A stretch of DNA of 64,000 nucleotides, taken from assembly GCF_046530675.1 (NCBI RefSeq), contig NZ_CP172558.1, forward strand, positions 1,364,001-1,428,000, given 5' to 3'. The notes beneath the pieces were generated by a model. It worked only from the letters and a program-made list of their open reading frames with translations, was not told the origin of the DNA and did not search any database. Numbering within the stretch: position 1 is the first letter of the stretch; every line of letters begins with the position of its first letter. Of the stretch, positions 42,301 through 50,741 are shown piece by piece. The position numbers and the translations under genes are program-made. The stretch comes from Chitinibacter sp046530675 (GTDB taxonomy: Bacteria > Pseudomonadota > Gammaproteobacteria > Burkholderiales > Chitinibacteraceae).

Positions 42301-42377
42301 GTGTGAGGTGTTGGAAGAGAGGCGTGAGGAATAAGCGCTCACCCCTCTCTGCACCTAACCCCTCACTCCTCACACCT
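42299..42377. repeat. Long interrupted inverted repeat between dnaN and gyrB
   Basis: AGGTGTGAGG (42299-42308) is inverted as CCTCACACCT (42368-42377). Inside it AGAGAGGCGTGAG (42316-42328) pairs with CTCACCCCTCTCT (42338-42350) at 12 of 13 positions. The arms fill almost the whole gap and begin in the dnaN stop codon. There is no T-run, so this is not a simple terminator. It could be a mobile palindrome or a structured gyrB leader. Confidence 0.6.
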
Positions 42378-42393
42378 GACATACAAGAGTCCT

Positions 42394-44811
42394 ATGAGCG
42401 AAAATAATCTTCCCGAAGTGAATCAGCCTGAATATGGCGCCGACAGTATCCGTATCCTGAAAGGTCTGGAAGCCGTACGCAAACGCCCTGGTATGTATAT
42501 CGGCGACACGGGGGATGGCACTGGTTTGCACCATATGGTGTTCGAGGTGCTCGATAACGCGATTGACGAAGCGCTGGCCGGGCATTGCGACACGATCAAA
42601 GTCATTATTCATGCCGATAACTCGATTTCGGTCGAAGACAATGGCCGTGGTATCCCTACGGCGATCAAGGAAGACGACGAATTCAAGCGCTCTGCCGCTG
42701 AGATCGTGATGACCGAGCTGCACGCCGGCGGCAAGTTTGACCAGAACAGCTACAAAGTATCCGGCGGTTTGCATGGGGTGGGGGTATCGGTTGTCAACGC
42801 GCTATCAGACTGGCTTCGCCTGACTATACGTAGGGACGGTAAAGTTCACTCGATGGAATTCCGTCAGGGTGAAGCGGTATCGCCATTGAAAGTGATCGGC
42901 GAAACCGACCGCCGTGGTACCGAGGTGCATTTCTTCGCTTCGGTCGAGACTTTTGGCCTGATCGAATTCCATTTCGAAATCCTCGCCAAGCGGATTCGCG
43001 AATTGTCATTCCTGAATAATGGCGTGAATATTCAATTAATCGACCGCCGCCACGGCAAGGAAGAAAACTTCAATTACACCGGCGGTGTGCGTGGTTTCGT
43101 TGAGTACGTGAACCGCAACAAAACCGTACTGCACCCGCATATTTTCTACGCCATCGGCGAAAAAGACGGCATGACCGTTGAAGTGTCGATGCAGTGGAAT
43201 GACTCGTACCAAGAATCGGTGCAGTGCTTTACCAATAATATTCCGCAGCGCGACGGCGGCACCCACATGACGGCGCTGCGCCAGGTAATGACGCGTACGC
43301 TCAATCAATATATCGACAGCCACGACTTTGCCAAGAAAGCCAAAGTAGAAACCGGCGGCGACGATATGCGCGAAGGCCTGACTTGCGTATTGTCGGTGAA
43401 ATTGCCTGATCCGAAATTCAGCAGTCAAACCAAAGATAAATTGGTGTCGGGTGAAATTGCTCCCGTGGTGAATGAAGTGGTGAGCCAGGCGCTGGCCGAC
43501 TTCCTGCTGGAAAATCCGACTGACGCCAAAATCATTTGCGGCAAGATTGTCGACGCAGCGCGTGCGCGTGAAGCGGCGCGCAAAGCGCGTGAAATCACCC
43601 GTCGCAAAGGCGTGCTCGACGGCCTCGGTCTGCCCGGCAAATTGGCCGATTGCCAGGAAAAAAATCCCGAATTATCCGAGCTGTATCTGGTCGAGGGTGA
43701 TTCCGCCGGCGGTTCGGCCAAGCAAGGCCGTGATCGCAAATTCCAGGCCATCTTGCCATTGAAAGGTAAGATTTTGAACGTCGAGCGCGCGCGCTTTGAC
43801 CGTATGCTGGCCAGCCAGGAAGTCGGTACGCTGATTACCGCGCTGGGCTGCGGCATTGGTAAAGACGATTTCAATATCGAAAAACTGCGCTACCACCGCA
43901 TCATTATCATGACCGACGCGGACGTGGACGGCTCGCACATTCGTACGCTGCTGCTGACCTTCTTCTACCGCCAATTGCCCGAGCTGGTAGAGCGCGGCTA
44001 TATCTATATCGCCCAGCCGCCACTATTTAAAGTGAAGCAAGGCAAGCGTGAAACCTATCTGAAAGACGAGCAGGAGCTGAAACAATACCTGCTGCGCGCC
44101 GCGATGGATGGCTCCGAGCTGCTACCAAATGGTGCTGATCAAGACGGCATCTCTGGCGAAGCGCTGGAAACGCTGGCGAAGCAGTATTTCGTCACCGAAG
44201 CAGTGATCGAGCGCGAAAGCCGCTTTATCGACCCGATGATCCTGAACGCCATGCTCACCATGCAGCCGCTCAGCCTGGAAAGCGAAGCCGCCGCGCAAGA
44301 TTCGGCCAACCGCCTGGCCGATGCCGTGAAGCACCCGGCCTTTACCTTTGTGGTCGAGCCGGTAGAAGCGGGCTACCAGATTCGCATTGCCCGCCACCTG
44401 CACGGCGTGACCACGATGCAATACATAGACAACGATTTCATCCTGTCGGGCGACTACGCGCAAATCAAACGCATGGCCGAAATGCTGCTGGGCCTGATCG
44501 GCGACAAAGCCATCATCCGCCGTGGCGACCATACTCAGCCGGTGCGCAACTTCAAAGAAGCCCTTGACTGGCTACTGGCCGAAGTCCGCCGCAATATGAG
44601 CATCCAACGCTATAAAGGTCTGGGCGAGATGAACCCGGAGCAGCTATGGGAAACGACGATGGACGTCACCGTGCGCCGCCTGCTTAAAGTGAACATCGGT
44701 GATGCCATCGCCGCTGACGAAGTCTTCACGACACTGATGGGCGATCAAGTTGAACCTCGTCGCCATTTCATCGAACAAAACGCGCTGGTTGCGCGTAACC
44801 TCGACGTTTAA
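42394..44811 (+). CDS. gyrB: GyrB, DNA gyrase subunit B
   Basis: ATPase subunit of gyrase. The 805-residue product has the GHKL ATPase domain (EVLDNAIDEALAGHCD, DNGRGIP, GGLHGVGVSVVNALSDWL). Next come the transducer domain and the TOPRIM domain with LVEGDSAGGSAKQGRDRK and DADVDGSHIRTLLLTFFYRQ. The C-terminus has YKGLGEMNPEQLWETTM and ends RNLDV. The length includes the roughly 170-residue TOPRIM insertion (about 560-730) of proteobacterial GyrB. A terminator follows, inside an insertion-like element. Confidence 0.98.
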   Translation: MSENNLPEVNQPEYGADSIRILKGLEAVRKRPGMYIGDTGDGTGLHHMVFEVLDNAIDEALAGHCDTIKVIIHADNSISVEDNGRGIPTAIKEDDEFKRSAAEIVMTELHAGGKFDQNSYKVSGGLHGVGVSVVNALSDWLRLTIRRDGKVHSMEFRQGEAVSPLKVIGETDRRGTEVHFFASVETFGLIEFHFEILAKRIRELSFLNNGVNIQLIDRRHGKEENFNYTGGVRGFVEYVNRNKTVLHPHIFYAIGEKDGMTVEVSMQWNDSYQESVQCFTNNIPQRDGGTHMTALRQVMTRTLNQYIDSHDFAKKAKVETGGDDMREGLTCVLSVKLPDPKFSSQTKDKLVSGEIAPVVNEVVSQALADFLLENPTDAKIICGKIVDAARAREAARKAREITRRKGVLDGLGLPGKLADCQEKNPELSELYLVEGDSAGGSAKQGRDRKFQAILPLKGKILNVERARFDRMLASQEVGTLITALGCGIGKDDFNIEKLRYHRIIIMTDADVDGSHIRTLLLTFFYRQLPELVERGYIYIAQPPLFKVKQGKRETYLKDEQELKQYLLRAAMDGSELLPNGADQDGISGEALETLAKQYFVTEAVIERESRFIDPMILNAMLTMQPLSLESEAAAQDSANRLADAVKHPAFTFVVEPVEAGYQIRIARHLHGVTTMQYIDNDFILSGDYAQIKRMAEMLLGLIGDKAIIRRGDHTQPVRNFKEALDWLLAEVRRNMSIQRYKGLGEMNPEQLWETTMDVTVRRLLKVNIGDAIAADEVFTTLMGDQVEPRRHFIEQNALVARNLDV

Positions 44812-44817
44812 GCTTTT

Positions 44818-45172
44818 TGTAGGATCCCATTAACTTCTGGATATTTCCCACTTTTCTAGATTTTTGGGATTTCAGTTTGAAGCTAAAAAAGCCCCGGAAG
44901 GGGCTTTTTTATTGGATTTTGTCGCTATTTGTACAAAGAAAATTGCCGTAGGATTTGCGATGATCCCAGTTGGGGTTGATCCTCAATCCGGCCAAGGCGG
45001 TTCAAATCACCTTAGTTGATGCCCGAAATTATTGATTACAACAAGGCGAGAAAAAGTATGGGAGAGAGGATTATTTACGAGAATGGAACTGAGCAACCAG
45101 ACGAATCCCATTTTCGTCTAGATTGACCTTGATTTGGGTAGGCTCGGATCTAAATCAAAATGGGATCCTACA
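44818..45172. mobile_element. Insertion-element or MITE remnant with 14-bp inverted ends
   Basis: TGTAGGATCCCATT at 44818-44831 is exactly inverted at 45159-45172, delimiting a 355-base unit that starts six bases after gyrB and ends just before a broken GGDEF gene. The interior has no long frame; stops break all short ones. The gyrB-side terminator lies inside it. I see no clear target-site duplication. It could be a degraded insertion sequence that lost its transposase, or a non-autonomous element. Family unknown. Confidence 0.55.
44885..44910 (+). terminator. Intrinsic terminator after gyrB
   Basis: AAAAAAGCCCC (44885-44895) and GGGGCTTTTTT (44900-44910) form an 11-pair stem with a GGAA tetraloop and end in a T-run. 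It is about 75 bases downstream of the gyrB stop, and the A/T flanks make it work on both strands. It lies within the element bounded by the 14-bp inverted ends. Confidence 0.8.
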
Positions 45173-45204
45173 GTCGGGATTAATGAATATCATGCCGGGC
45201 TTAA

Positions 45205-45297
45205 AATGCCGAAACATGGCTGAGCGAAGCCGATCAAGCCATGTATCTGGCTAAGCGGGCATCGGGCGGTGCCAGCCGCTTCGCGGTCTATGCTTAA
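45205..45297 (+). pseudogene. C-terminal fragment of a GGDEF diguanylate cyclase
   Basis: A 30-codon open stretch after an in-frame TAA encodes WLSEADQAMYLAKRASGG and ends ASRFAVYA. ADQAMYLAK is the final helix of GGDEF domains, where the signature is A-D-x-A-(M/L)-Y-x-A-K. The catalytic GGDEF loop and all upstream parts are gone. The break lies about 30 bases from the end of the inverted-repeat element, which may have caused the deletion. Confidence 0.75.
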
Positions 45298-45371
45298 TAC
45301 GGTATGGTGGTATGTTGTTTTATGCATTGCCTGTATTGGTCTACGTAGATATACCAACTATAAATTCCAGC

Positions 45372-47486
45372 CTAGTCGACGGTATCAACTTTAAAGCGAC
45401 TGACAATTTGTGCCATACTGGCGGCCTGTTCGGCTAAGGCGGTCGAAGAGGCTGCGGCTTGTTCAACCAGCGCAGAATTTTGCTGGGTGACATCATCCAT
45501 CTGTGTGATGGCCTGGCTGACCTGCAAAATGCCTGCGCTTTGTTCGGCACTTGCAGCGCTGATTTCGGCAATAATCGACGTCACATTGGTGATGCTTTTA
45601 ACGATGTCTTCCATCGATTGCCCTGCATGGTTCACTTGCTCGGTGCCTTTTTCGATTTTGGAAACGCTTTCGGTAATCAGCCCTTTGATTTCTTTTGCCG
45701 CATTGGCGCTACGCTGTGCCAGATTGCGCACTTCGGCGGCGACCACCGCAAATCCGCGTCCTTGCTCGCCCGCTCTGGCGGCTTCAACTGCCGCATTGAG
45801 CGCCAAGATGTTGGTTTGAAAAGCAATGCCGTCAATCACGCTGATAATGTCGTAAATCATTTTTGACGACGAGCTGATTTGCGCCATTGTATCCACTGAG
45901 GCCTTGACCACGTCGCCGCCTTTGCTGGCGATCTCGGAGGCCACCACGGCCAGCTGATTGGCCTGACGCGCATTATCTGCGTTTTGCTTCACGGTCGAGG
46001 TTAGCTCTTCCATGCTGCTGGCGGTTTCCTCCAGGCTGGCGGCTTGTGATTCAGTGCGCTTGCTCAAATCCTGATTGCCCGAGGCGATTTCTGCTGAGGC
46101 GGTCGTTACCGCAGCGCTGCTGTTTTTTAGCAAGCTGATGATGCTGGCCATGTTGTGCACCAGTTCATTCACCCCCCGGCATAGTTCTTCTGTCGAGCCT
46201 GATTTATTCTGGAGCGGAATCCGTCGCGTCAAATCGCCTTCCGTGGCGGCGGATACCAGCTCCTGCGTTTCTTTCACCGCCAGCACGACGGCCTGGTTGG
46301 CCTCGATTTGCGCGGTAATGTCGCTGGCATATTTAACGACTTTGTACGGTTTGCCATTCAGATCCAGAATCGGGTTGTAGGAGGCTTGAATCCAGATTTC
46401 ACGATTTCCTTTGGCGATTCGCTTGTATTGTCCGGCATCGTATTCGCCGCGCCCCAGTTTCTCCCAGAACTGGTGATATGCCTGGCTGTTGCTCTCAGCT
46501 GGATCGACAAACATCCGGTGGTGTTGACCACGGATTTCTTCGAGTGAATACCCAATCACTTGCAGGAAATTCGGATTGGCCTGGATGACCGTCCCATCCA
46601 GATTAAATTCGATCACGCCCATGGATTGGCTAATGGCGGCCAGTTGCCCTTCAAAATCGGCCGAGCGTAGTTTTTGTTCGGTAATTTCGGTTGCGTATTT
46701 CACGACTTTGCATGGGCGTCCGCTGGCATCGAGAATCGGGTTGTACGAAGCCTGAATCCAGATTTCTTTGCCGCCTTTGCCGATGCGTTTGTATTGCCCG
46801 GCATCATATTCGCCGTGCCCCAATCGCTCCCAAAATTGACGGTATTCGGGGGTATTGCATTCTGCCTGCGGCATGAACATCCGGTGATGTTGCCCGCGGA
46901 TTTCGTCGAGCGTATAGCCGATGACCTGCAAAAAATTGGCGTTAGCGGTGATGACCGTGCCGTCCAGATTAAATTCGATGACGCCCATGACTTTGCCAAT
47001 GGCGCCGAGTTGCCCTGCAAAATCGGCATTGCGCATGACTTGCTGGCTGATATCGGTGGCGTATTTCACGACTTTGAACGGCTTGCCATTGATGTCCATG
47101 ATCGGATTGTAAGAGGCCTGAATCCAGACTTCACGTCCGTCTTTGGCTATCCGTTTGTACTGACCCGCATCGTATTGACCTCGTGCCAGCCGATCCCAGA
47201 ACTGGGCGTATTCGATGCTATTGGCATAGTCCGGATCAACAAACAGCCGATGATGACGGCCTTGTATCTCGTCAAGCGAATAGCCGACTACGGCCAGAAA
47301 ATTGGCATTGGCATTCAGGATCGTGCCGTCCAGATTAAATTCGATGACCCCCATCGCTTTACCAATTGCCTCAACCTGCCCGCGTAAATCCTGTATCAGC
47401 GCTTGTTCTTGGGATTTTGCCGCTGTCGTTTTATCCAGTAAGGCTGATTTGCTGTGCTGACCAAACAAAAAATCAAAAATACTCAT
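45372..47486 (-). CDS. Cytoplasmic methyl-accepting chemotaxis protein with three PAS repeats
   Basis: A 704-residue soluble chemoreceptor with no membrane segment. Three PAS-PAC units of about 122 residues, near identical to each other, span roughly 45-165, 167-287 and 289-409. Each contains MGVIEFNLDGT, GQYDAGQYKRI (GEYDAGQYKRI in units two and three) and a WIQASYNPI-type strand. A HAMP-like helix follows, then the signalling domain with the hairpin DGIAFQTNILALNAAVEAARAGEQGRGFAVVAAEVRNLAQRS. No C-terminal CheR-tether pentapeptide is visible. GGAG eight bases upstream fixes the start. PAS units of this type often bind haem or flavin for redox taxis; the ligand is unknown. Confidence 0.9.
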   Translation of the reverse strand: MSIFDFLFGQHSKSALLDKTTAAKSQEQALIQDLRGQVEAIGKAMGVIEFNLDGTILNANANFLAVVGYSLDEIQGRHHRLFVDPDYANSIEYAQFWDRLARGQYDAGQYKRIAKDGREVWIQASYNPIMDINGKPFKVVKYATDISQQVMRNADFAGQLGAIGKVMGVIEFNLDGTVITANANFLQVIGYTLDEIRGQHHRMFMPQAECNTPEYRQFWERLGHGEYDAGQYKRIGKGGKEIWIQASYNPILDASGRPCKVVKYATEITEQKLRSADFEGQLAAISQSMGVIEFNLDGTVIQANPNFLQVIGYSLEEIRGQHHRMFVDPAESNSQAYHQFWEKLGRGEYDAGQYKRIAKGNREIWIQASYNPILDLNGKPYKVVKYASDITAQIEANQAVVLAVKETQELVSAATEGDLTRRIPLQNKSGSTEELCRGVNELVHNMASIISLLKNSSAAVTTASAEIASGNQDLSKRTESQAASLEETASSMEELTSTVKQNADNARQANQLAVVASEIASKGGDVVKASVDTMAQISSSSKMIYDIISVIDGIAFQTNILALNAAVEAARAGEQGRGFAVVAAEVRNLAQRSANAAKEIKGLITESVSKIEKGTEQVNHAGQSMEDIVKSITNVTSIIAEISAASAEQSAGILQVSQAITQMDDVTQQNSALVEQAAASSTALAEQAASMAQIVSRFKVDTVD

Positions 47487-47691
47487 TGTTTTGTCTCCGG
47501 CGATGTGCGGGTCATGATTTACATTTTGATGACACATCGCTTGGTGTATTCAAAGCAATGTGCAGCGAAATTCAGTATGGTTTATCACTATCGGATTTTC
47601 TGTTTTTTCGGAATGGCCGTATGATCGTACGAAGCATTCTGGCAAAGACTTTGGATTGCAATCTCAAGCAGTTAATACAAGGAAAACAAAT

Positions 47692-48336
47692 ATGCTCTGG
47701 CCTGAAGCCATCTCGTTGATCCGGCGCTGCCGATCGCTGGCGCTGGCGAGTAATTCGGCGCAGATGGCGGGCTATCCGCATGTGTCGTGGTTGCCTATGA
47801 TCGCCGACGAAGCGGGGCGGCCTTTGCTGATCATGAGCCGTTTGGCCGAGCACACGCAAAATGTGCTGAATGACAGCAAGGTCAGCGTACTGTTGCACGA
47901 CGATGAAATGGGGCTGAGCAAGGCAAGGCTGACGATTTTGGGTGATTTGCAGCCAGCCACTGTGGATGCGCTGCTTGAAAGCCGTTTGGCGCGTTACAAT
48001 CCCGAGTTGGCCAGTTATCTGGCGATGGGTGATTTTGCCGTCTGGCGCTTGTGGCCTCTGCGGGCGAGGTATATCGCGGGATTTGGGCGCATGGGGTGGG
48101 TCGAGGGCGAGATGTGGGATTCGGCGCCGAGCCTGACGCTGGCCGAAGAGGCCGAGTTACTGGCGCAATTTTCCGAGCCAATGACTGGCGGGCGGCCTGA
48201 TGGTGAAATGGTTGGCATAGATTTAGCGGGTTACGATCTTCGTGTCGCCGACAGGTTGATCCGACATGATTTTCCCCGGATCTGTCACAATGTGGCTGAA
48301 GTTACGCAGGCGCTGCAAGGTTTGCAAAATAGTTGA
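47692..48336 (+). CDS. HugZ-like pyridoxamine 5'-phosphate oxidase-fold protein
   Basis: A 214-residue split-barrel protein of the PNPOx-like superfamily. It opens EAISLIRRCRSLALASNSAQMAGYPHVSWLPM, then GRPLLIMSRLAEHTQNVLNDSKVSVLLHD, the layout of HugZ/HutZ haem-utilisation proteins and FMN-binding relatives. The late GFGRMGWVEGEMW resembles the haem/FMN-contact region. AAGGA lies eight bases before the ATG. The stop overlaps the extended frame of rstA, so the two may be co-transcribed. Whether it degrades haem or binds flavin cannot be told from sequence. Confidence 0.75.
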   Translation: MLWPEAISLIRRCRSLALASNSAQMAGYPHVSWLPMIADEAGRPLLIMSRLAEHTQNVLNDSKVSVLLHDDEMGLSKARLTILGDLQPATVDALLESRLARYNPELASYLAMGDFAVWRLWPLRARYIAGFGRMGWVEGEMWDSAPSLTLAEEAELLAQFSEPMTGGRPDGEMVGIDLAGYDLRVADRLIRHDFPRICHNVAEVTQALQGLQNS

Positions 48337-48365
48337 AACAGTTTATCTCAGGGGATTTTAATCGC

Positions 48366-49094
48366 ATGAGCACCCGGGTTTTGTTTGTCGAAGATGATGC
48401 CGATCTGGCCGAGTTGATTGGTGGCTTTTTGCGCTCGTTCGAGTTTTCGGTTGATGTCTTGAGTGATGGTCTGAACGTCATCGAGAGTGTGAAAACCAAT
48501 CCGCCCGAGCTGATTCTGCTCGACATTATGCTGCCGGGCAAAGACGGGCTGACGCTATGCCGCGAGCTGCGCGAGTTTTATACCGGCCCGATCATTCTGC
48601 TGACCTCGCTCAATAGTGATATGAACCAGATTCTGGGCTTTGAAATTGGCGCGACCGACTATGTGGTGAAAACGACGCCACCGTCGGTGCTTTTGGCGCG
48701 GATTCGCGCGCATTTGCGCCATGTCGGACAAAAAGGTGCGGATCTGTTGGCGAGCGCACCAGCCAAAGATCAGTCGGTACTCAATTTTGGCAAACTGCAA
48801 ATCGACGCGCGCAATCGCAGCTCGAAATATCGCGGCCAGCCTATGGGTTTGTCGACCAGCGATTTTGATTTGCTATGGGAGCTGGCCAGCCACGCGGGCG
48901 AAATCCTGAGTCGTGATCATTTGCTCAAAAAACTGCGCGGCATCGAATACGATGGCCTTGATCGCAGCATGGACGTCGCCATCTCGCGTCTGCGTAAAAA
49001 GCTCGACGACGACCCGCTCGATCCGCTGAAAATCAAAACCATCCGCAACAAGGGGTATCTGTTCGCAGCCGATATTTGGTGGCAGGAAGAGTGA
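48366..49094 (+). CDS. rstA: RstA-type response regulator (OmpR family)
   Basis: A 242-residue receiver plus winged-helix regulator. The receiver has VEDDADL, the phospho-acceptor in LILLDIMLPGKDGLTLCREL, and PIILLTSLNSDMN. The stretch DYVVKTTPPSVLLARIRAHLR and the C-terminal YDGLDRSMDVAISRLRKKLDDD are, from memory, almost the same as in enterobacterial RstA and differ from PhoB or OmpR. The cognate kinase gene follows 190 bases later, and the likely target (an Asr-like gene) lies beyond it. Start ATG 48366 follows AGGGGATT; an upstream TTG is less likely. Confidence 0.9.
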   Translation: MSTRVLFVEDDADLAELIGGFLRSFEFSVDVLSDGLNVIESVKTNPPELILLDIMLPGKDGLTLCRELREFYTGPIILLTSLNSDMNQILGFEIGATDYVVKTTPPSVLLARIRAHLRHVGQKGADLLASAPAKDQSVLNFGKLQIDARNRSSKYRGQPMGLSTSDFDLLWELASHAGEILSRDHLLKKLRGIEYDGLDRSMDVAISRLRKKLDDDPLDPLKIKTIRNKGYLFAADIWWQEE

Positions 49095-49282
49095 TATACG
49101 CGGCGGGGTATATTGATTTTTTGCCATTGCAGTTCTCGGCAAAACCGAGCCCTAGAGCTAATGCTGTTGATTGCCGCCTCATGTTCTATTCCCACTCCCC
49201 CCGCCCTCTCCTTGAGAGGGAGCCTCGTTTCGCGAGTTGATGTGGTTTGAATGGATCGCAGTGCAATGATTGAAATGAGTCC

Positions 49283-50587
49283 ATGATGCGCCAAGTTTTC
49301 ATCCGTTTTTATCTCACTGTCGTGCTGTGTTTTCTCGCTTCATCTTTGCTGATTGGCGGTTTTTACAAGCAGATGATCGAGCGCACCAATCAGCGCTATC
49401 TGAGCGATATGTTTCTGTCGACCGTGTCGCTGATCGAAAAAGAGCTGGGTGATTTACCGCAATCGATGTGGCATGACGAAGCGTCGCGGCTGCGCGGCAA
49501 GTTGCCGGTTCCGGTGGCGATTGAAGCGCTCGATGCTTATGTGTTGTCTGATGAAAATCAGGCCTCACTACAGCGCGGCGACATTATTTTGCTCAAAGAT
49601 CGTGGCCTGTATTTGCACCGGATTCACAAAACACAGCAGGTTGTCGTGCTGGGGCCGATTCCGTTTCTGGAGTCGCTCGACGGTATTTCATGGATGGATA
49701 TTGTTGCGCTGGTGCTGATGTGTCTGGCGCTGGGGATTCCGACCTGGTTGTGGCTACGGCCTTTCTGGCGCGATCTGATCCAGATTATCCGCCAGAGTCG
49801 TCGCTTGGGCTCGGGCGATTTTACTGTTCGTGTTGACGTTGACGATAGCTCGCCGCTGGCCGCGCTGGGGTCGAATTTTAACCGCATGGCGCACGATGTC
49901 GAGGAGCTGACTGCTTCGCGCCGTGCAATGATAGACGCGGTTTCGCATGACCTGCGAACGCCTTTGGCGCGTTTGCGCTATCGACTCGAAGCGATCAAAG
50001 CCGGAGCGAATAGCGCTTCGCAAGTCGAAGGCATAGAGCGCGATCTGGGGCAAATCGACCAGTTAATCGATGAATGGTTAACGATGTCTAGCCTCGATAG
50101 CCCGCAATTGCGGATGGAAGTTCAGCCGCTCGAAATCGTGCCGTGGATTGATCGGATGCTCAAAGAATATGCGCAGGAAGATGCAATGCCCGGTTTTGAC
50201 AATTTCTCTGGCGAGACGAGCCCGGTGCTTGATGTTGATAGTTATTATTTCGGCCGGGCCGTGAGTAATGTTTTATCCAATGCACGGCGCTATGGCGGCA
50301 AGCAGATTCACCTGACGCTGCTCTGGCAGGATGGTACGGCGACGCTGCATATCGATGATAACGGTGAAGGTATTCCCATCGAAGATCGTGCACGATTACT
50401 GCAGCCGTTCACCCGGCTTGAAGGTAGCCGCAATAAAGCCACTGGCGGTTTTGGCCTGGGGCTGGCGATTGTTGCGATGATTATGCGCGGACACAGCGGT
50501 GCAGTCGGCATTCATGATGCGCCTGGCGGCGGCGCCCGGATCAGCCTGACCTGGCCAACGCCAATGCGTTCGGCGGATAGCTTGTAA
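49283..50587 (+). CDS. rstB: RstB-type sensor histidine kinase
   Basis: A 434-residue membrane kinase. The first membrane helix (FIRFYLTVVLCFLASSLLIGGFY), a periplasmic sensor of about 105 residues, and a second helix (WMDIVALVLMCLALGIPTWLWLRPFW) are followed by HAMP (about 160-210). The H-box is AVSHDLRTPLARLRYRLEA, then N-box NVLSNARRYGGKQ and G-boxes DDNGEGIP and GFGLGLAIVAMI. The N-terminus and the HELRTPLxRLRYRLE-type H-box resemble RstB. It pairs with the upstream rstA. The 188-base gap between them holds a CCCTCTCCTTGAGAGGG hairpin and no gene. Confidence 0.9.
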   Translation: MMRQVFIRFYLTVVLCFLASSLLIGGFYKQMIERTNQRYLSDMFLSTVSLIEKELGDLPQSMWHDEASRLRGKLPVPVAIEALDAYVLSDENQASLQRGDIILLKDRGLYLHRIHKTQQVVVLGPIPFLESLDGISWMDIVALVLMCLALGIPTWLWLRPFWRDLIQIIRQSRRLGSGDFTVRVDVDDSSPLAALGSNFNRMAHDVEELTASRRAMIDAVSHDLRTPLARLRYRLEAIKAGANSASQVEGIERDLGQIDQLIDEWLTMSSLDSPQLRMEVQPLEIVPWIDRMLKEYAQEDAMPGFDNFSGETSPVLDVDSYYFGRAVSNVLSNARRYGGKQIHLTLLWQDGTATLHIDDNGEGIPIEDRARLLQPFTRLEGSRNKATGGFGLGLAIVAMIMRGHSGAVGIHDAPGGGARISLTWPTPMRSADSL

Positions 50588-50617
50588 GTTTATGTAGTAA
50601 GAAGTAATAAAACTACG

Positions 50618-50631
50618 TACTTTCGGTTACA
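50618..50631 (+). promoter_or_regulatory. RstA-box-like operator upstream of the Asr-like gene
   Basis: TACTTTCGGTTACA matches the enterobacterial RstA box TACATNTNGTTACA (as I recall it) at 10 of 12 defined positions, including the whole GTTACA half. It lies just after rstB and about 61 bases upstream of the predicted start of the Asr-like transcript, a usual position for a class I activator. It supports direct control of the repeat protein by the adjacent RstA. Confidence 0.65.
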
Positions 50632-50673
50632 CATCATCACTAAGGCTGCATCGCACCAATTGAAACCAAGTCG

Positions 50674-50679
50674 CATAAT
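50674..50679 (+). promoter_or_regulatory. Candidate -10 box of the Asr-like gene
   Basis: CATAAT matches five of six positions of the -10 consensus, 63 bases before the ATG. The -35 region (around 50651-50656) has no consensus hexamer, as expected for a promoter that depends on an activator. Transcription would start near 50686. Confidence 0.5.
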
Positions 50680-50741
50680 TCGCCCCGTTAGAGCATTCGT
50701 GTTGAATGCCGTGAAAAGAATTTGATATTTGGAGTTTCAAG

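Noticed and set aside
41419..42354. 311-codon open frame opposite dnaN
   Set aside because: Antisense to dnaN with no family features; produced by codon bias.
46851..46865. GGGTATTGC core inside the chemoreceptor gene
   Set aside because: Only the core matches, there is no opposite arm, and the bases encode residues in line with the parallel PAS units; probably chance.
47590..47600. Sigma-28-like -10 (TCCGATAG) upstream of the chemoreceptor on the minus strand
   Set aside because: There is no TAAA box at the required 15-base distance, so a flagellar-type promoter cannot be supported.
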